In this document: positions 10,751 through 22,613 of the stretch, piece after piece | Numbering within the stretch: the stretch's first letter is position 1 | Layout of the letters: each line of letters opens with the position of its first letter | From: Lumbricus rubellus | Lineage: Eukaryota > Annelida > Clitellata > Crassiclitellata > Lumbricidae | NCBI GenBank assembly: GCA_945859605.1 | Contig: OX243821.1 | Coordinates: forward strand, 21,537,505 to 21,601,504 | Reading direction: 5' to 3' | DNA length: 64,000 nucleotides | Program-made: the position numbers and the translations under genes | The notes under the pieces: model-generated | The model's database searches: none | What the model saw: only the letters and a program-made list of their open reading frames with translations | Told to the model about the DNA's origin: nothing

Positions 10751-11800
10751 ATTTCAAGTCATTTTCCTCTTCTCATCCTCCTCACTTTTCTCGTCTACCT
10801 CAGGCTGCTCCTCAATCCCCCTCCACATTCTCTTCCCCATGCTTCCTCATTCCATTATTCTTGTCCTTATCCGTCTCAACCTTATATCCATTCTCCTTTC
10901 GTTCTCTTACAACTTTCCTATCCTCGTCTTAAATAATCCAGACGCATTGCAGCATAGGATCCTTTATTATTTAGATCCTTTAGCGACGGTACGTATCACA
11001 TTCAATTTATTCAATTTATTCGATTTATCATCTAGCTCATGCAAGAGGACATTGTCGACAGGTAGCGTCAGTTGATGTTTATCTTGTGTTGCACAATTCA
11101 TGGACGTCTTGTTTATAGCAGATGAACGTTAACATAGTAGAAGCCAATTTAAGCCAATTCATGGCAATTTATGGCAATTTAAGGCAATTTATGGCAATTT
11201 ATGGCAATTTATGGCAACAATTTATACGGTAATCAATGGCGTAAACATGATACATGTAAATGACACTGCCAATAACAGATAATCATCCGCACTGAAAACT
11301 GGAACACGTCACACAATGGACGGCGCACACATACCCGTAGAACCCAAGCGTATTCGGAGTTTCTGTTTTAAGCCATGTTATTTTAAACTCTATCACTATA
11401 CCACCACTCGCCGCTACACACATTACCACACCTCCTTCCAAAAGAGTTTCAACTTAATTCCAATAGCACATAAAAAATTAAAAATGCCAGTCCCAAGCCG
11501 ACAAGAAAGTGAGGGCGACATCGTTAAATACAAGAACTCCACATACATGTTACTCCCACCCACAGCGACCCCGTCATTCCACCCCATCACAACTCAACCC
11601 ACCCCGCCCAAAAGGGTCACCTTCCAGATACTTCATCAACCCTTCCTTACCCTCTACAACCTCCCTTCCACCCTCCCCATATCCACTCCCCACCCTCTCT
11701 GTATTGACGCTCATTATTTAAGCCGATCGTCCCATCCAGCCGTCGCTCCATCCATCATTCCTCGTCCGACCGAATACGGATGTAATGCGACGCTAACGTG
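10751..11800. other. Pyrimidine-rich and short-tandem non-coding DNA
   Basis: C/T-rich low complexity at about 10760-10930. Degenerate tandem copies of GGCAATTTAT lie at 11150-11215. A C-rich stretch (CACCCC/CCTCCC) is at 11550-11700. The proline- and serine-rich open frames have no recognisable domain and are judged compositional. Confidence 0.5.
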
Positions 11801-12330
11801 ATTATTTATCTTCTCGGCTTATGACACAATATCATCATCCGACCGACGGCGTTCCATACTCCGCCCGTGCAACGCTCGCCTCTGAGGCGCCCGCAGCATC
11901 GTCGCTGCTGCTGCATGGGTCGCGCCACGGGGTGACGCCGGTCGCGCTCCGAGCCGACTTCGGGACTACTCGGTCGGTGCATGGTGAAGACCAAGATGGA
12001 GGAGGAGGAGGAGGAGAAGGAAGAGGAGGAAGACGAGGAGGAGGAGTTGGAGGATGAGGAAGAGGAGGAGGAGGAGGAGGAGGAGGAGGAGGAGGAGGAG
12101 GAGGAGGAGGAGATGACGGTTTTGAATTGCATGAAGACGTCGGATGGAGGAAGAGATTTAGATGACACCCCCCTTCGTGTCAACTTCAGTTCATAATTAT
12201 ATCCTACTCACATTATATATATATTACATTCAGTTCTAAGGATGATATGAATTTTCTATATTATCTTAGGCTTATTATGGACCATGACTCCATGACAGAT
12301 GCTGCCATGCGACCTGACCTACGAGGTCAC
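11801..12330. other. CpG-rich block with (GGA)n array, possible regulatory island
   Basis: CpG-rich unique sequence at 11820-11990 is followed by a (GGA)n array (11996-12113) that gives poly-Glu/poly-Ser frames. AT-rich sequence follows. No protein similarity is recognised. Confidence 0.4.
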
Positions 12331-12388
12331 TCACGGTGGCGCCCTCTGCAAACGAACTGTCAACTACTACTCCTCTTCCTCTTCCTCC

Positions 12389-13100
<712 letters not shown>

Positions 13101-13480
13101 ACCCGATATTTCATGTAAAGCGGCGCTATAATAAACTCCGTCTCTTATCTAAACGGGCGCACATATTCATGCGCACGGCAAGCTGGTCCGCCGCATAACG
13201 GGTCGCAATGGAAACATAATGCGTCATCCGAAGATAAAATGGCGTCTTTAGTGCCACAATATTATGCGGATACGATTGGCTTCATTCGTCGCCAAAATAT
13301 GTATCTATGGATTGACCTTTGATCCGCAGTGGAAGGAGGACGGATAAATGCGGTAACGGTAGAAAGATTCTGAAAGAGGTCGCGGCTGTTATGCTAATGC
13401 CCGTGCATTATGGAGGGACATGGTGGGTGTGAAATGAAAAACGCATCGGTCGCAAAATAATGTCCGGCCGGATCAGTTTT
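13101..13480. promoter_or_regulatory. Candidate conserved regulatory element
   Basis: A CpG-rich, unique, non-coding block in AT-rich surroundings. It holds words resembling known factor sites: TGACCTTTGATCC (TCF/nuclear-receptor-like), TATGCTAATG (POU-like), and repeated ATAATGCG/AATAATGTCC words. Stop codons interrupt all frames. Developmental genes such as LMO usually sit in territories with such elements, but the call rests on composition and motif resemblance only. Confidence 0.3.
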
Positions 13481-13917
13481 TCACTTAATTTCGCTGTCGT
13501 CACAATTGAAAGTAAATTTCAAAAGCGCCTCTCACACAGTGCACACCAATGAGAGGTGCTTCCATTGCGAAAGACGGAGAGAAAAGGAAGAATAGCTTTG
13601 AGACAGCGGAAAGAAAACAACGAAACAGTGAATGTGACGTTTTTAAATCATTCAGTGGTAATATTTGATGACAAACTGATTTTACCGAAGAGTCTTAACC
13701 TTTAACTTCTATGTTTCAACATGGCTCGTTTGATATTGTCATCAATGCAATTATGGCATAAGGTTTGTATTTCATTTGCACACAGTCATTGATTTTACAC
13801 AAGTGTTTCAGGGCAGTTTGACTAAAATCATAGTTCGTCAGGACACAGACGTATATAGTGTGGCTTTAAAACTTAAAAAAAAGGTTTGTAAAAACTGCCC
13901 AAAGTTATATCTTTTAT

Positions 13918-14014
13918 CTGAAAATTGACATTTTTTTAAATGCCTAATAATATTAGGCATTTAAAAAATGTCAATTTTCAGCTAAATGGCATATTAGGCT
14001 AATATGCCATTTAG
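13918..14014. repeat. Two adjacent palindromes
   Basis: The first is 13918-13981, with 32-nt arms (CTGAAAATTGACATTTTTTT onward) that match except for one T. The second, 13982-14014, has 16-bp perfect arms (CTAAATGGCATATTAG) around a single G. Both share the CTGAAAATT/CTAAATGG..CATTTAG style ends and abut directly, so this may be a foldback element or its core. Confidence 0.75.
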
Positions 14015-14099
14015 TTGAAGAACCTATTTCTAATAAAATTGGTCTCAGCATTTTCGTAATGAACTCAAATCTAACGTAATTCAAATAATATTGGAATGA

Positions 14100-14450
14100 A
14101 TTATACACATGTTTCATTTAATCAAAAGGTCGCCCTTTGTATTTCTTCCCGCTGCGCATCGCCACCATCCGCGTGTTACGCATTCCCATATGACACGCTC
14201 GCGGCGTGATGTATAGCGATCCAAATATGTCCGGAGCAGGACGAACGGACGAAGGGCGACATTGATTGCGATTAAGGTGGACGTTGTAGTCGGTGGAAAC
14301 CCGGTCGTACCCCGGGGACCGATCGGCGTCGCCGTAATCGGTGTGAATAGATAGATTGGCCACAACAGACCGTCGCTTGGAATCAGGACGAGACGTATAT
14401 TCGGGTCATGAGATAAGACGGACGGACGGAGAAGCGCACGGCGGTGGAAG
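14100..14450. promoter_or_regulatory. CpG-rich unique block, candidate regulatory element
   Basis: CpG-dense sequence with overlapping minus-strand frames of 81-83 codons that share no recognisable domain. Homopolymer-free and not repeated elsewhere in the window. It could also hold an unrecognised exon. Confidence 0.25.
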
Positions 14451-14702
14451 AGGAGTTGCTAGAAGAGGGTGCGTTTTCTGGTTGGATGCTGAAAGTGTAA
14501 GGAGCTCGGTGGGAAATTGGAAGACGTGTTTCAAAGGAAGATTATTATCCGAATGGCTTTCATTGTATTCGCGAATAGGCTTATTAGCGATTTATTACGA
14601 TTTATTTGCAAAGACTATGAAAGAAAATTTCCTTGAAAGAAATTGTTTTCTTGTCATGCATTAAAACTGAATTATGCTTTAAGCGTGCTAATCCATCGAT
14701 GT

Positions 14703-14785
14703 CGTTTGGATGGATCCAGGGTTAAAAGACAGCTTATGACAACAGAGGACGTTGATTTCGAAATAAATTATTTGGCATATTACAC
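14703..14785 (+). repeat. Dispersed repeat fragment
   Basis: GGATGGATCCAGGGTT and ATGACAACAGAGGACG, then GGCATATTACA, match 21980-22070 on the same strand and 8108-8185 on the opposite strand. Confidence 0.5.
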
Positions 14786-14991
14786 GTACATCACATTCTT
14801 ATTAAAATGTTGACCTTTATATTCATAAGTAGGCCAATTTCAATTAGAGCAGTAGCCTAATAGACGGGCAGACAAGCAGAGCCACCCAGGAAAAATTAAT
14901 GACAAGCAAATCTCTACATGAACTTAATCCATACATTGTCTAGTAAGTCCTGGTGAAGATGCCCACAAATCGGACAACAATTAATATACAG

Positions 14992-15187
14992 GGTGGACCA
15001 AAAAAAGACGACTTTAAGGTTTTTCTAAGGTTTTTTGCCCATATCTTGGCCAGAAGTGAGAATTTTTCAATCACGTTTCACAAGCTTAAGGGAAATTCAT
15101 ATCTACGTACAACTGCCAAATTTCATCAAAACATCTCCAACAGAACAAAAGTTATTTCACTTTTAGTGAGTCCACCCAATGTTTTTT
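14992..15187. mobile_element. Tc1/mariner-like end or fragment
   Basis: TA followed by CAGGGTGGACCAAAAAAAG is a typical mariner-type terminus. The following 180 bp is non-coding. A matching opposite terminus was not found, so this is a truncated or solo end. Confidence 0.45.
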
Positions 15188-15717
15188 GACGATTCCAATA
15201 TATAACGCGACAAAAAGTGTCAAAAAGCGATTTTATTAGGTCACGTATCAAATAATTGTTATCATATAGACTTAATATTGTCAGAGAATCATTGTTGTTA
15301 TAATTTAGAAAAGAAACAGGGTACCAAGAACTTAGCAAAGAGATTCATAACAAGTGTGGTGACTGTTGGTGAACACATTGAACACAACTTGTGAAGCACT
15401 ATCGAGTTAATGTCTATACTCTATAGTATACGAATGCACTAAGCTTAACTAAAGTACACATAATTTATATTTTAGTAATTTTGGGGGTCTTCTTCAACTC
15501 TTTAAATAGCATTCACATCAATCACATTGAAAGCATCACTCAAAAATATAAATTTATAAATGCAAAAGCTTGAAATTAAGAATTTGTAACGCACATTAAG
15601 AATAAATCAAGGTTACATCACAGTATAATACTGTGGTCACATGGACATATTCTGTTTCTATGGCATCATCATGAATTTCAAGTCATTCTATTGTTTTCAG
15701 GTCATCTATATAGCTAT

Positions 15718-16098
15718 CTAAAAAGGATCTTCGTCTTCATCAGCCTTAATGTAATTTTTGATCAGCAGTTCTGCATTGTCACAGACCATGTCACAACCTT
15801 GCTTGTAAGCAGGAGAACACATCTCATACATTTTCCCACATGAACAAAAAGGGTGGTGCATGAAATTTTTAATAACATTTTGTAGTTGCAAGTGATGACA
15901 TTTAATATGTCTTCTGGTGAAGCTTTCAAAAAAAGTTAGTGTTGTTATAAGCATTTTCTCATTCTTCCAACCCCAATCTTCTGGCATCATCTGAATGACT
16001 TGCAGATGAATACGTAAGAAGTGGTACTGTGCCGCATTATCACTTGGATGGAGTTGCTCAGGATTTGGAGGCATCTTATTTGTAGCTATCTGATGCAT
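15718..16098 (-). pseudogene. Cys-rich ORF related to mobile-element-associated proteins
   Basis: A 126-codon minus-strand frame holds PNPEQLHPSDNAAQYHFLRI, then HLQVIQMMPEDWGW, then a Cys-rich segment CSCGKMYEMCSPAYKQGC and an acidic end ADEDEDPF. The pattern LPPT..A..H..R.Y.QVQ.W....P..WGW followed by cysteine clusters is known from a family often found beside animal transposon ORFs. Here it is divergent and lacks the usual Cys array. It is likely a 3' fragment of such a gene. Confidence in the family is low. Confidence 0.35.
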
Positions 16099-16379
16099 AT
16101 ATGAAAGATATCATAAGTGGCATGGCAATCATATTTAACCCAGATTCAACACTGTCATTGGTTGATATCAATGTCTTAAATACTCCTATGATCTGAAGGG
16201 AACTCCTGTTCCCTGGTCTTGATCTCACTTATTTGAACACTCAGATGATCACAAATATCTGTTTGGGTCCGTGTCTTTTTTGTGTACCCGAGCTAGGGGT
16301 TCTCTGTCTTAGGGCCACTTCTATTCATTTTGTACATGGCAGATATAGCTACTCTTATTTCCAAGCACTCTTTCTCACT

Positions 16380-16700
16380 TGTCATTTCTCATTTTCTCTT
16401 AGCATATTACCAACCTTACTCGCACCTCCTATTTTCAAATGGGTTTTGCTATGAAATATCACATTGATCTCATTCACTCTCTTCATTCTACAGCTTCCCT
16501 CCGACCTCTTCGCTCCTCGAACTGCAACGATCCGTATGTCCCGTAATCAAAGACCACTTTGGCCCAAACTACATGTAGATCATTTTCCATCATTGCCCTT
16601 TCCCTCTGGAATGCTCTTCACGTGTTCTTCCTAGATCTATTTCTTGCTCTCCTCAAACTCCATTTCTTCTCTCGGGGTACTGACACTGGAAGCTATTGTT
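16380..16700 (+). mobile_element. CR1/L2-like LINE reverse-transcriptase C-terminal remnant
   Basis: Frames on the plus strand read LRPLRSSNCNDPYVP (about 16500-16545) and FSIIALSLWNALHVFF, then LALLKLHFFSR (16585-16680). These match the tail RPLRSSN..FS...LWN.LP..LK.HFF of non-LTR reverse transcriptases. Stops and frameshifts show it is dead. Confidence 0.6.
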
Positions 16701-16739
16701 TCTGTGTGACATTTGTTACCTTGATGATGGTTCTCTGCC

Positions 16740-16985
16740 CAAAGGCAGGTTCATTGGCTTTATGCCCCTGGAATGAGATGAGTGAGGTGGTTTCCTGTTG
16801 CCTTCCCCACAGACAATGATGGGTAAGCAACTTGCCCAAGGTTGCTCCGCAGGAGCTTGCGCCCTTGCGTCCCACATGTGCTAGCCTGAGATATCTAAAT
16901 CTCTGAATGTCAATTCCCAGTCCGGGGCTTGAACCGCAGTCTGTTGCAACCAACAGACGAATGCCGCTCTCGCTTACCGGTGTAG
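16740..16985 (-). mobile_element. tRNA-derived SINE-like repeat (family 3)
   Basis: On the minus strand a B-box-like GGTTCAAGCCCC lies near a GTAAGCGAGAGCGGCATTCG head. Read on the plus strand it shares CAACTTGCCCAAGGTTGC with family 1 SINEs but differs elsewhere. No TSD was found. Confidence 0.45.
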
Positions 16986-17692
16986 CTAACTAGGCCAGTT
17001 ACCTTATATTGCATAATGATGGAACTTTGGAAAACATTCGTTTGCCATGATCATACAAACTTAAAGTGACATCGTATCCACTTATAAGAGCATGCACAAA
17101 ATCCAATAGGCCGAAGTATCTGATGACAGACTGCGTAAAGCCATTGACGGTCATGCTAATCACATCCACTGGTCTTTCCACCCTTTCATTTTAGTTTTGG
17201 ATAATTATAGCCTTCAAACTAGACCACGTAACTTTTCATTGAGCTTATCCATTAAAGATCGTCATAGCAGATCTCGCGTATAGGCCTAGGCTATTCTGTT
17301 TATGCACGGTAGTGATACTACCACCATTATTTTACCCTTGCATTGTGACAGTTTCCGTAAATGCCCTTTACAGTGTAATTGACTGTTTAAGTTGCGTCAG
17401 TAGGCTTCGTAGGCCTTCTTCTAATAAACGAATTAGATGAATTAATTGATGGATTTATAGACCCACAGCCTTACGCAATCAAGCACGTGGCTGTGAAAAC
17501 GTTAAAAATTCAATTGAACCGCCATACTCTGAAAAAAATTAAACTTACCGAATTAGTGATGATTTTTCGGATAATAACTAATGACTATGACATATTATAA
17601 TTGTTTTTAAAACTCTTGAAACATAAAATGGAATAATAATTATAGTAAGATCGACGTTTATTTACAACAGGGAAAATAGCACGCTTGCTGAT
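16986..17692. other. Non-coding DNA
   Basis: No exon or element recognised. It has GTAGGCCTA-type words and is AT-rich toward the right. Confidence 0.5.
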
Positions 17693-17852
17693 GAATATTC
17701 ATAAGGCGGTGATTTAATTAATGACGTAACATGACGTTTACTGTTGAATATTCATAACGCGGTGATTTACTAATGATGAAATGGGACGCTCGGTCTATCA
17801 ATATTCATAGAGCGGTAATTGATTTATGCGCTACCGCCAGAAATATAGTTCC
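17693..17852. promoter_or_regulatory. Period-53 cluster of AATATTCATA..GCGGT units
   Basis: Three diverged units start at 17693, 17746 and 17799 with exactly 53-bp spacing. Each contains AATATTCATA, then GCGGTGATTTA or GCGGTAATTGA, then TAATGA/TGACG words. Homeodomain/POU-like sites in phase suggest an enhancer or old minisatellite. The core is kept while the linkers differ, which favours constraint. Confidence 0.35.
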
Positions 17853-18780
17853 CTACTAAATTGCTTCCTAAAAAGATGCTAATTGATCGTGTGTTGGGCA
17901 TCTCTTTGTGCAACATCTACGAACAAATATGTACATGAAAAAGTCAAATGTAGCTTGTCATCAATTTTTCGGAGGTCTTACAGCGAGAATATTTATAACG
18001 CTCCGTCTATAAGTGGTTAATGTCACCTCGTATAATATTTTTCCACCTACATCTACGTAACTTATATAACCCGGGTATTAACTTTCAAACAGGTGTGGAC
18101 CTGAAATACCAATGAAACAGATATATTTCCTTTTTAAAGGTGTTTAATTTTCAACGATTTTCAACCGATTAAACAACAATTATTAAATAGACTATCGTTA
18201 TTAGAAACATAAATTATTTTATTAATTTGGTCTGCATTGATCGTAGACTAAATAATTTTCTGTTTTCATAGACGTTTCTGGATTTGTGACGCTTGCGCTT
18301 TAATCACCGGCAATAGAGCGGCAAACTATTTTACAATTAAGATGACATGGACGGACATAAACGTTGATGTATAAGCAATTGATAATATGCCGCGATGATA
18401 AAGCGGACATTTTGATTTGACTGAACTTATTAAATTAAAGATTATTTGAATTATCGCTTGATTATTTAACGTTATCTATAACTTTATCGACTCCGCTTGT
18501 GCACCTTTGTAAATTGCAAGAATTTTGCTACATAATTCGCATGAGCAAAATATTACACACCTCTTTTAATTTGTCATAATTGTTTATAAATAATCAAACT
18601 GTGTAAAAGTGGTGATCATACACTACATCACCAATTTTTTTTTTTTTTTTTCAAATCAAAAGAACATTCAAATCCAAAGAACAAAATATTACTTAATTAG
18701 GCCACAGTCGCCTCCAATTTGTGATATCCCTTCATGCCTTTGAAAGTGCCAATCGTAAGCCTGAAGAAAGTATTAAGACA
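17853..18780. other. AT-rich non-coding DNA
   Basis: Poly-T run at about 18637-18651. No exon recognised. Confidence 0.5.
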
Positions 18781-18796
18781 CTAAATAGCATTCTTG

Positions 18797-18982
18797 TTAA
18801 ACACCCACCCACCAAACATCTGCAGATAATCTCTTATATTCAACAGAAATATCGATCCAAAATTTCCTTCCAGAATAAATAAAGAGTCCCTTTCTGATGC
18901 AGCATTGCCGAAAGAACGCACCCAACGCCTGCGGGTGACGTTCTGTGAAAAGTTCCAGCAGACGTCCGCTGTCCAGAGCCAT
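18797..18982 (-). CDS. Small unrecognised ORF (61 codons)
   Basis: The minus-strand frame begins MALDSGRLLELFTERHPQAL and uses GC-balanced codons in its first half. An overlapping alternative frame also stays open. I do not recognise a domain. It could be an exon fragment or chance. Confidence 0.15.
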   Translation of the reverse strand: MALDSGRLLELFTERHPQALGAFFRQCCIRKGLFIYSGRKFWIDISVEYKRLSADVWWVGV

Positions 18983-19228
18983 CGAGTGGGATTCAATAAG
19001 CGATATCTCGTCCCATTATAAGTACAATGTATAATAATTATGTTGTCGTGCTTCGCCCCGGGGGAATTTCCAGATACAAGCAGACTATCGAATAAACGCT
19101 CATGTATATATATGTTTTATATAAGCGCATCGTAATCGAAATAAGGGTGTGCCGTGTGTATGCAAAGCTACTAAATAACTGATACAGTATTATTGTACAT
19201 TGTGAGCGGAAAACGAACGTATGACACA

Positions 19229-19310
19229 TTGTGGAGCGTGGTGGTGTAGTGCTGGATTCGGTGGCTTAGAGCCAAAAGGTTTCGGGTTTGAACCCACATC
19301 AAAGAGGCAC
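19229..19310 (+). mobile_element. tRNA-derived SINE (family 1), head only
   Basis: GGAGCGTGGTGGTGTAGTGC is followed by a B-box-like GGGTTTGAACCC, in the same layout as the full copy at 40938-41155 (GAGCGCGGTGGTGTAGTGG ... GAGGTTCGAATCC). Confidence 0.65.
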
Positions 19311-19332
19311 TGAACAAATATTTTGTTTGTCT

Positions 19333-19745
19333 GTGCACTTGTTATAGCGCCCCTTCCAGATTTTACTCAGAAGCGCTCCCGACAACAGCGCGGACACTGC
19401 ATCGGAGTTTCACGCCGAAGCGCTGAGCCAGGGCCGTTTTTAAGGAATTATTAGAACTGCACAACTCCTTGTTTTCTTTAAACATCCTCCATAGTAAATT
19501 ACTTCAAATCGGAGGAGAATAAATTTTTTGTTAGTTTTAACTGCATAATTGCTTCCACAACTGCACAAATCCATATAGGGCTGCACATTTTGTGTGCAAC
19601 TGTACGTTAAAAAAGCCTTGCGCTGAGCAATAGCGCATAAAGAACCTGCTCGAGGCCCCTATATGCGGAAATTTTGACCTGCAACCCTCTGGCTGCAAGG
19701 CAACGAACATACCCACTACATCACCATTCACCACGACACGCAACA
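19333..19745 (-). mobile_element. tRNA-derived SINE (family 1) interrupted by a MITE
   Basis: Reverse-orientation copy. The tail is GTGCACTTGTTATAGCGCCC, the body is GCGCGGACACTGCATCGGAG, and the head at the right contains the complement of a tRNA-like B box. The hAT-like MITE at 19429-19620 splits it, with CGCTGAGC duplicated. A further copy follows at 19797. Confidence 0.8.
19429..19620. mobile_element. hAT-like MITE (CAGGGC family), copy 1, 8-bp TSD
   Basis: The ends are CAGGGCCGTTTTTAA and TTAAAAAAGCCTTG. Perfect duplication CGCTGAGC at 19421-19428 and 19621-19628. The body contains AACTGCACAACTCC and TGCACATTTTGTGTGCAACT. Copies 2 and 3 are at 25655 and 56437. Confidence 0.92.
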
Positions 19746-19796
19746 ACTATGACGGTATGACCCTGACGTGATTTGAACACGCAGTATTCTGATATT

Positions 19797-20000
19797 GTTT
19801 GTATGTGCACTTGTTATAGCGCCCCTTCAAGCTCTCTCTACTCAGAGGCGCTCCCGATGCAGAGCGGACACTGCATCGGAGTTTCACGCCGAAACGCTGA
19901 GCAATTGTGAGTGAAGAACTTGCCCAAGGTCCTTACGCGGCTTGAGGGTGGATTCGAACCTCGGACTTTCCGGCTCCAAGGCAACGACGCCACACACATG
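19797..20000 (-). mobile_element. tRNA-derived SINE (family 1)
   Basis: Reverse orientation. Tail GTGCACTTGTTATAGCGCCC, CTCAGAGGCGCTCCCGATG, CTTGCCCAAGGTCCTTACGC, and GGTGGATTCGAACC at the tRNA-like end. Confidence 0.85.
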
Positions 20001-20205
20001 GAGTCAGACATGATACCTGTGCAACTGTTCACACATTTACATACGATGTCGACAAACTATAAAGCAGATTAACATTTGCAATCCAATCAAAGCAAGAAGA
20101 ATGTTTTAATCATATTATTATTAATTGATATTGAAATTACCCACTTTTCAGTTCCACCTCATATGTCAAACAATACCACCATCACTCCCACGAAAGCCTC
20201 ACTAT

Positions 20206-20290
20206 AACATGTTTTCCTATGCAACGATAATTTCGCTTCACCTGTAGACACCTTTTAAACGTAGCATAAATGGTTATATAAATAAAGAGT
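20206..20290. repeat. 85-bp direct repeat, unit 1 (unit 2 at 20795-20879)
   Basis: AACATGTTTTCCTATGCAAC through TATATAAATAAAG is repeated almost exactly 590 bp downstream. The segment between contains a SINE. It is too short for a normal LTR; a segmental duplication or a short solo element is likelier. Confidence 0.75.
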
Positions 20291-20520
20291 TATCGGTTCC
20301 ACCATTTATCGGCGTCTTCAGCTACAATATTAGACACTTCTTTTAAGGATCGTTATAGAGCTATATAAACCGAACCAACGCTCTATATTTAGCTACTGGT
20401 GCACACAGCAGACTTTCCAAATACTAGAGACCTCTGATAAAATAATGTCTTTATTGAGCTATTATACAGGATGCCCAGCGCGTCTATATTCCAATTTTAT
20501 ACGTATCATAATGACGCATG

Positions 20521-20703
20521 TTTGTTTGTATGTGCACTTGTTATAGCGCCCCTTGAAGCCGCGTAAGGACCTTGGGAAAATCCCTCACTTACAATTGCTC
20601 AGCGCTTCGGCGTGAAACTCCGATGCAGTGTCCGCTCTGCATCAGGAGCGCCTCTGAGTAGCGAGCTTGAAGGGGCGCTATAAAGAGTGCACATACATAC
20701 ATA
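20521..20703. mobile_element. Rearranged foldback SINE (family 1)
   Basis: A short reverse-orientation tail (GTGCACTTGTTATAGCGCCC) is joined head-on to a forward body ending AGGGGCGCTATAAAGAGTGC, so the two tails are inverted relative to each other. Confidence 0.7.
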
Positions 20704-20794
20704 CAATGATCTCACTGCTGTGAGCTAATAAGTTGCTTTCCTGATCTTCATTATCTGGCTTGAGCATGCGTGTCTCTCCCCCCCCCCCCACAGT

Positions 20795-20879
20795 AACATG
20801 TTTTCCTATGCAACGATAATTTCGCTTCACCTGTAGACACCTTTTAAACGTAGTATAAATGGCTATATAAATAAAGAAC
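20795..20879. repeat. 85-bp direct repeat, unit 2
   Basis: Matches 20206-20290 with two or three substitutions. Confidence 0.75.
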
Positions 20880-21109
20880 GCATGCGCTTTATAGTTGTTT
20901 ATAGTTGAGTTATGCAGAGACTGTTCACCATTCCTGTACAACGACCTTGTTCGAAGCTGTTCACACAAAATGCTCAACGCTATAATTAAAGGTATACTTA
21001 ACAATAAAAACACAGGTTTGCATTGCATTTTGTTTCATCATAATTATTATCATATTTAATGACACTGCCATTCATTATATTTTGTAGCTTATCATATTTC
21101 CTGCATTAT

Positions 21110-21400
21110 GTATTCTACTTTACAGTATTCGATCGAGTTTTGCCATGTTGTATTGCATTTAATTGCATTCGTTGCATTGCTTTTTCATATTGCATTGTAT
21201 TGCATTGTTTGTCGTATTGTATTTTATTTTATCGCATCATATTGTATTGCATGGCATTGGATTGATTGATTGTCATTACATTGAAAACATTCTATTGTAT
21301 TGTATTGTATTGTATTGTATTGTATTGTATTACTTTGTATAATATTGAATCCCATTATATTATATCGCATTGCGTTGTATTGTATTGCATCAATTGTCTA
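21110..21400. repeat. Degenerate TTGTA/TTGCA repeat
   Basis: ATTGTATTGTATTG units are purest at 21293-21330, with ATTGCATTG variants around. Confidence 0.85.
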
Positions 21401-22374
21401 CTATAATATATGCTATGGCCATTCGGTTACTGTCAATCTGCCATCCTTTATCCTCCGTTCTGCCTAATTAATGTTCTAATTCAAGCAGCAGAATGTCAAT
21501 TACGGTCATCATTATTGCACTTTTATAGTTAGTTTAATGTGACGATGATTCTTATCGGACCAGGTGCGGTAGGATCGTTGGTTGGACGGAGTGACTTTCT
21601 GCACCTCAGGGATCAGTGGCGCCCCCGAACGGTCGTTGTTCTCAGCTGTGCTTTGCAGTTGACTTATCAGGCGCTAGATAGCGCTCGTCTGAGTAGAGCG
21701 TTGGGAATGCGTTGGACTTATGCTACGTTTAACAGAATTAGAGGCAGATGAGGAAGAGAGAGGGGGGATGGGTTGAAATGCGGAGGAAGGGATGAAGGAG
21801 GGAGGTTTGAGGTTGAAATGAGTGAGAGGGAACGTTAAATATTTAAATAACCGCGTGTGTCGGAGGAAAGTTAAATGTTGAGAATTATTGGTTTATATTA
21901 TCATCGCTACAAATAACCGGACTATTATAATACCATTGGTTATTTTCACCATCTGTAAGCAGCGCAGTTCGGTTTAATTTATGCCTGGATGGATGGATCC
22001 GATATGACCAGGGTCTATGACAACAGAGGCCGTTACCCTGGACAGAAATTTGCTCGGCATATTACAGCACTTATGAGCAAGGTACTTGACCAGTTACTGT
22101 ACTGTGTGACTAAAGCCCAGCAAGTCATACCTCGAATACAAGTTTGAATCTTATAAACCAAATATTTCTCTAAGAAAGGTGTCGAAGAAAATACGCTCGG
22201 CAAGTGTAAATTTCCAGTGAAAAAGTCCATTTTATGAATTGAGGAGATCTGTTTATAATCGCCGTTGCTGTTGCCGCTTCTGCCGCTCCAACTACTATTA
22301 CTATTACTACAGCCGCCACCGCCACAACCACCACCACCACCACTAATCCTCCTCCTCCTACTCCTCATCGTCCT
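21401..22374. other. Non-coding DNA with a CpG-richer part (21.54-21.72 kb)
   Basis: The 70-codon frame at 21539-21751 has no recognisable domain. A dispersed repeat copy (GGATGGATGGATCCGA, ATGACAACAGAGGCCG) lies at 21980-22070. Confidence 0.4.

Positions 22375-22613
<239 letters not shown>

Noticed and set aside
11316..11801. 161-codon His/Pro/Thr-rich frame as a gene
   Set aside because: Composition follows the C-rich DNA. No recognisable domain, signal peptide or splice support.
20206..20879. LTR retrotransposon with 85-bp LTRs
   Set aside because: Too short, no primer-binding site or polypurine tract seen, and the interior is a SINE rather than gag/pol.
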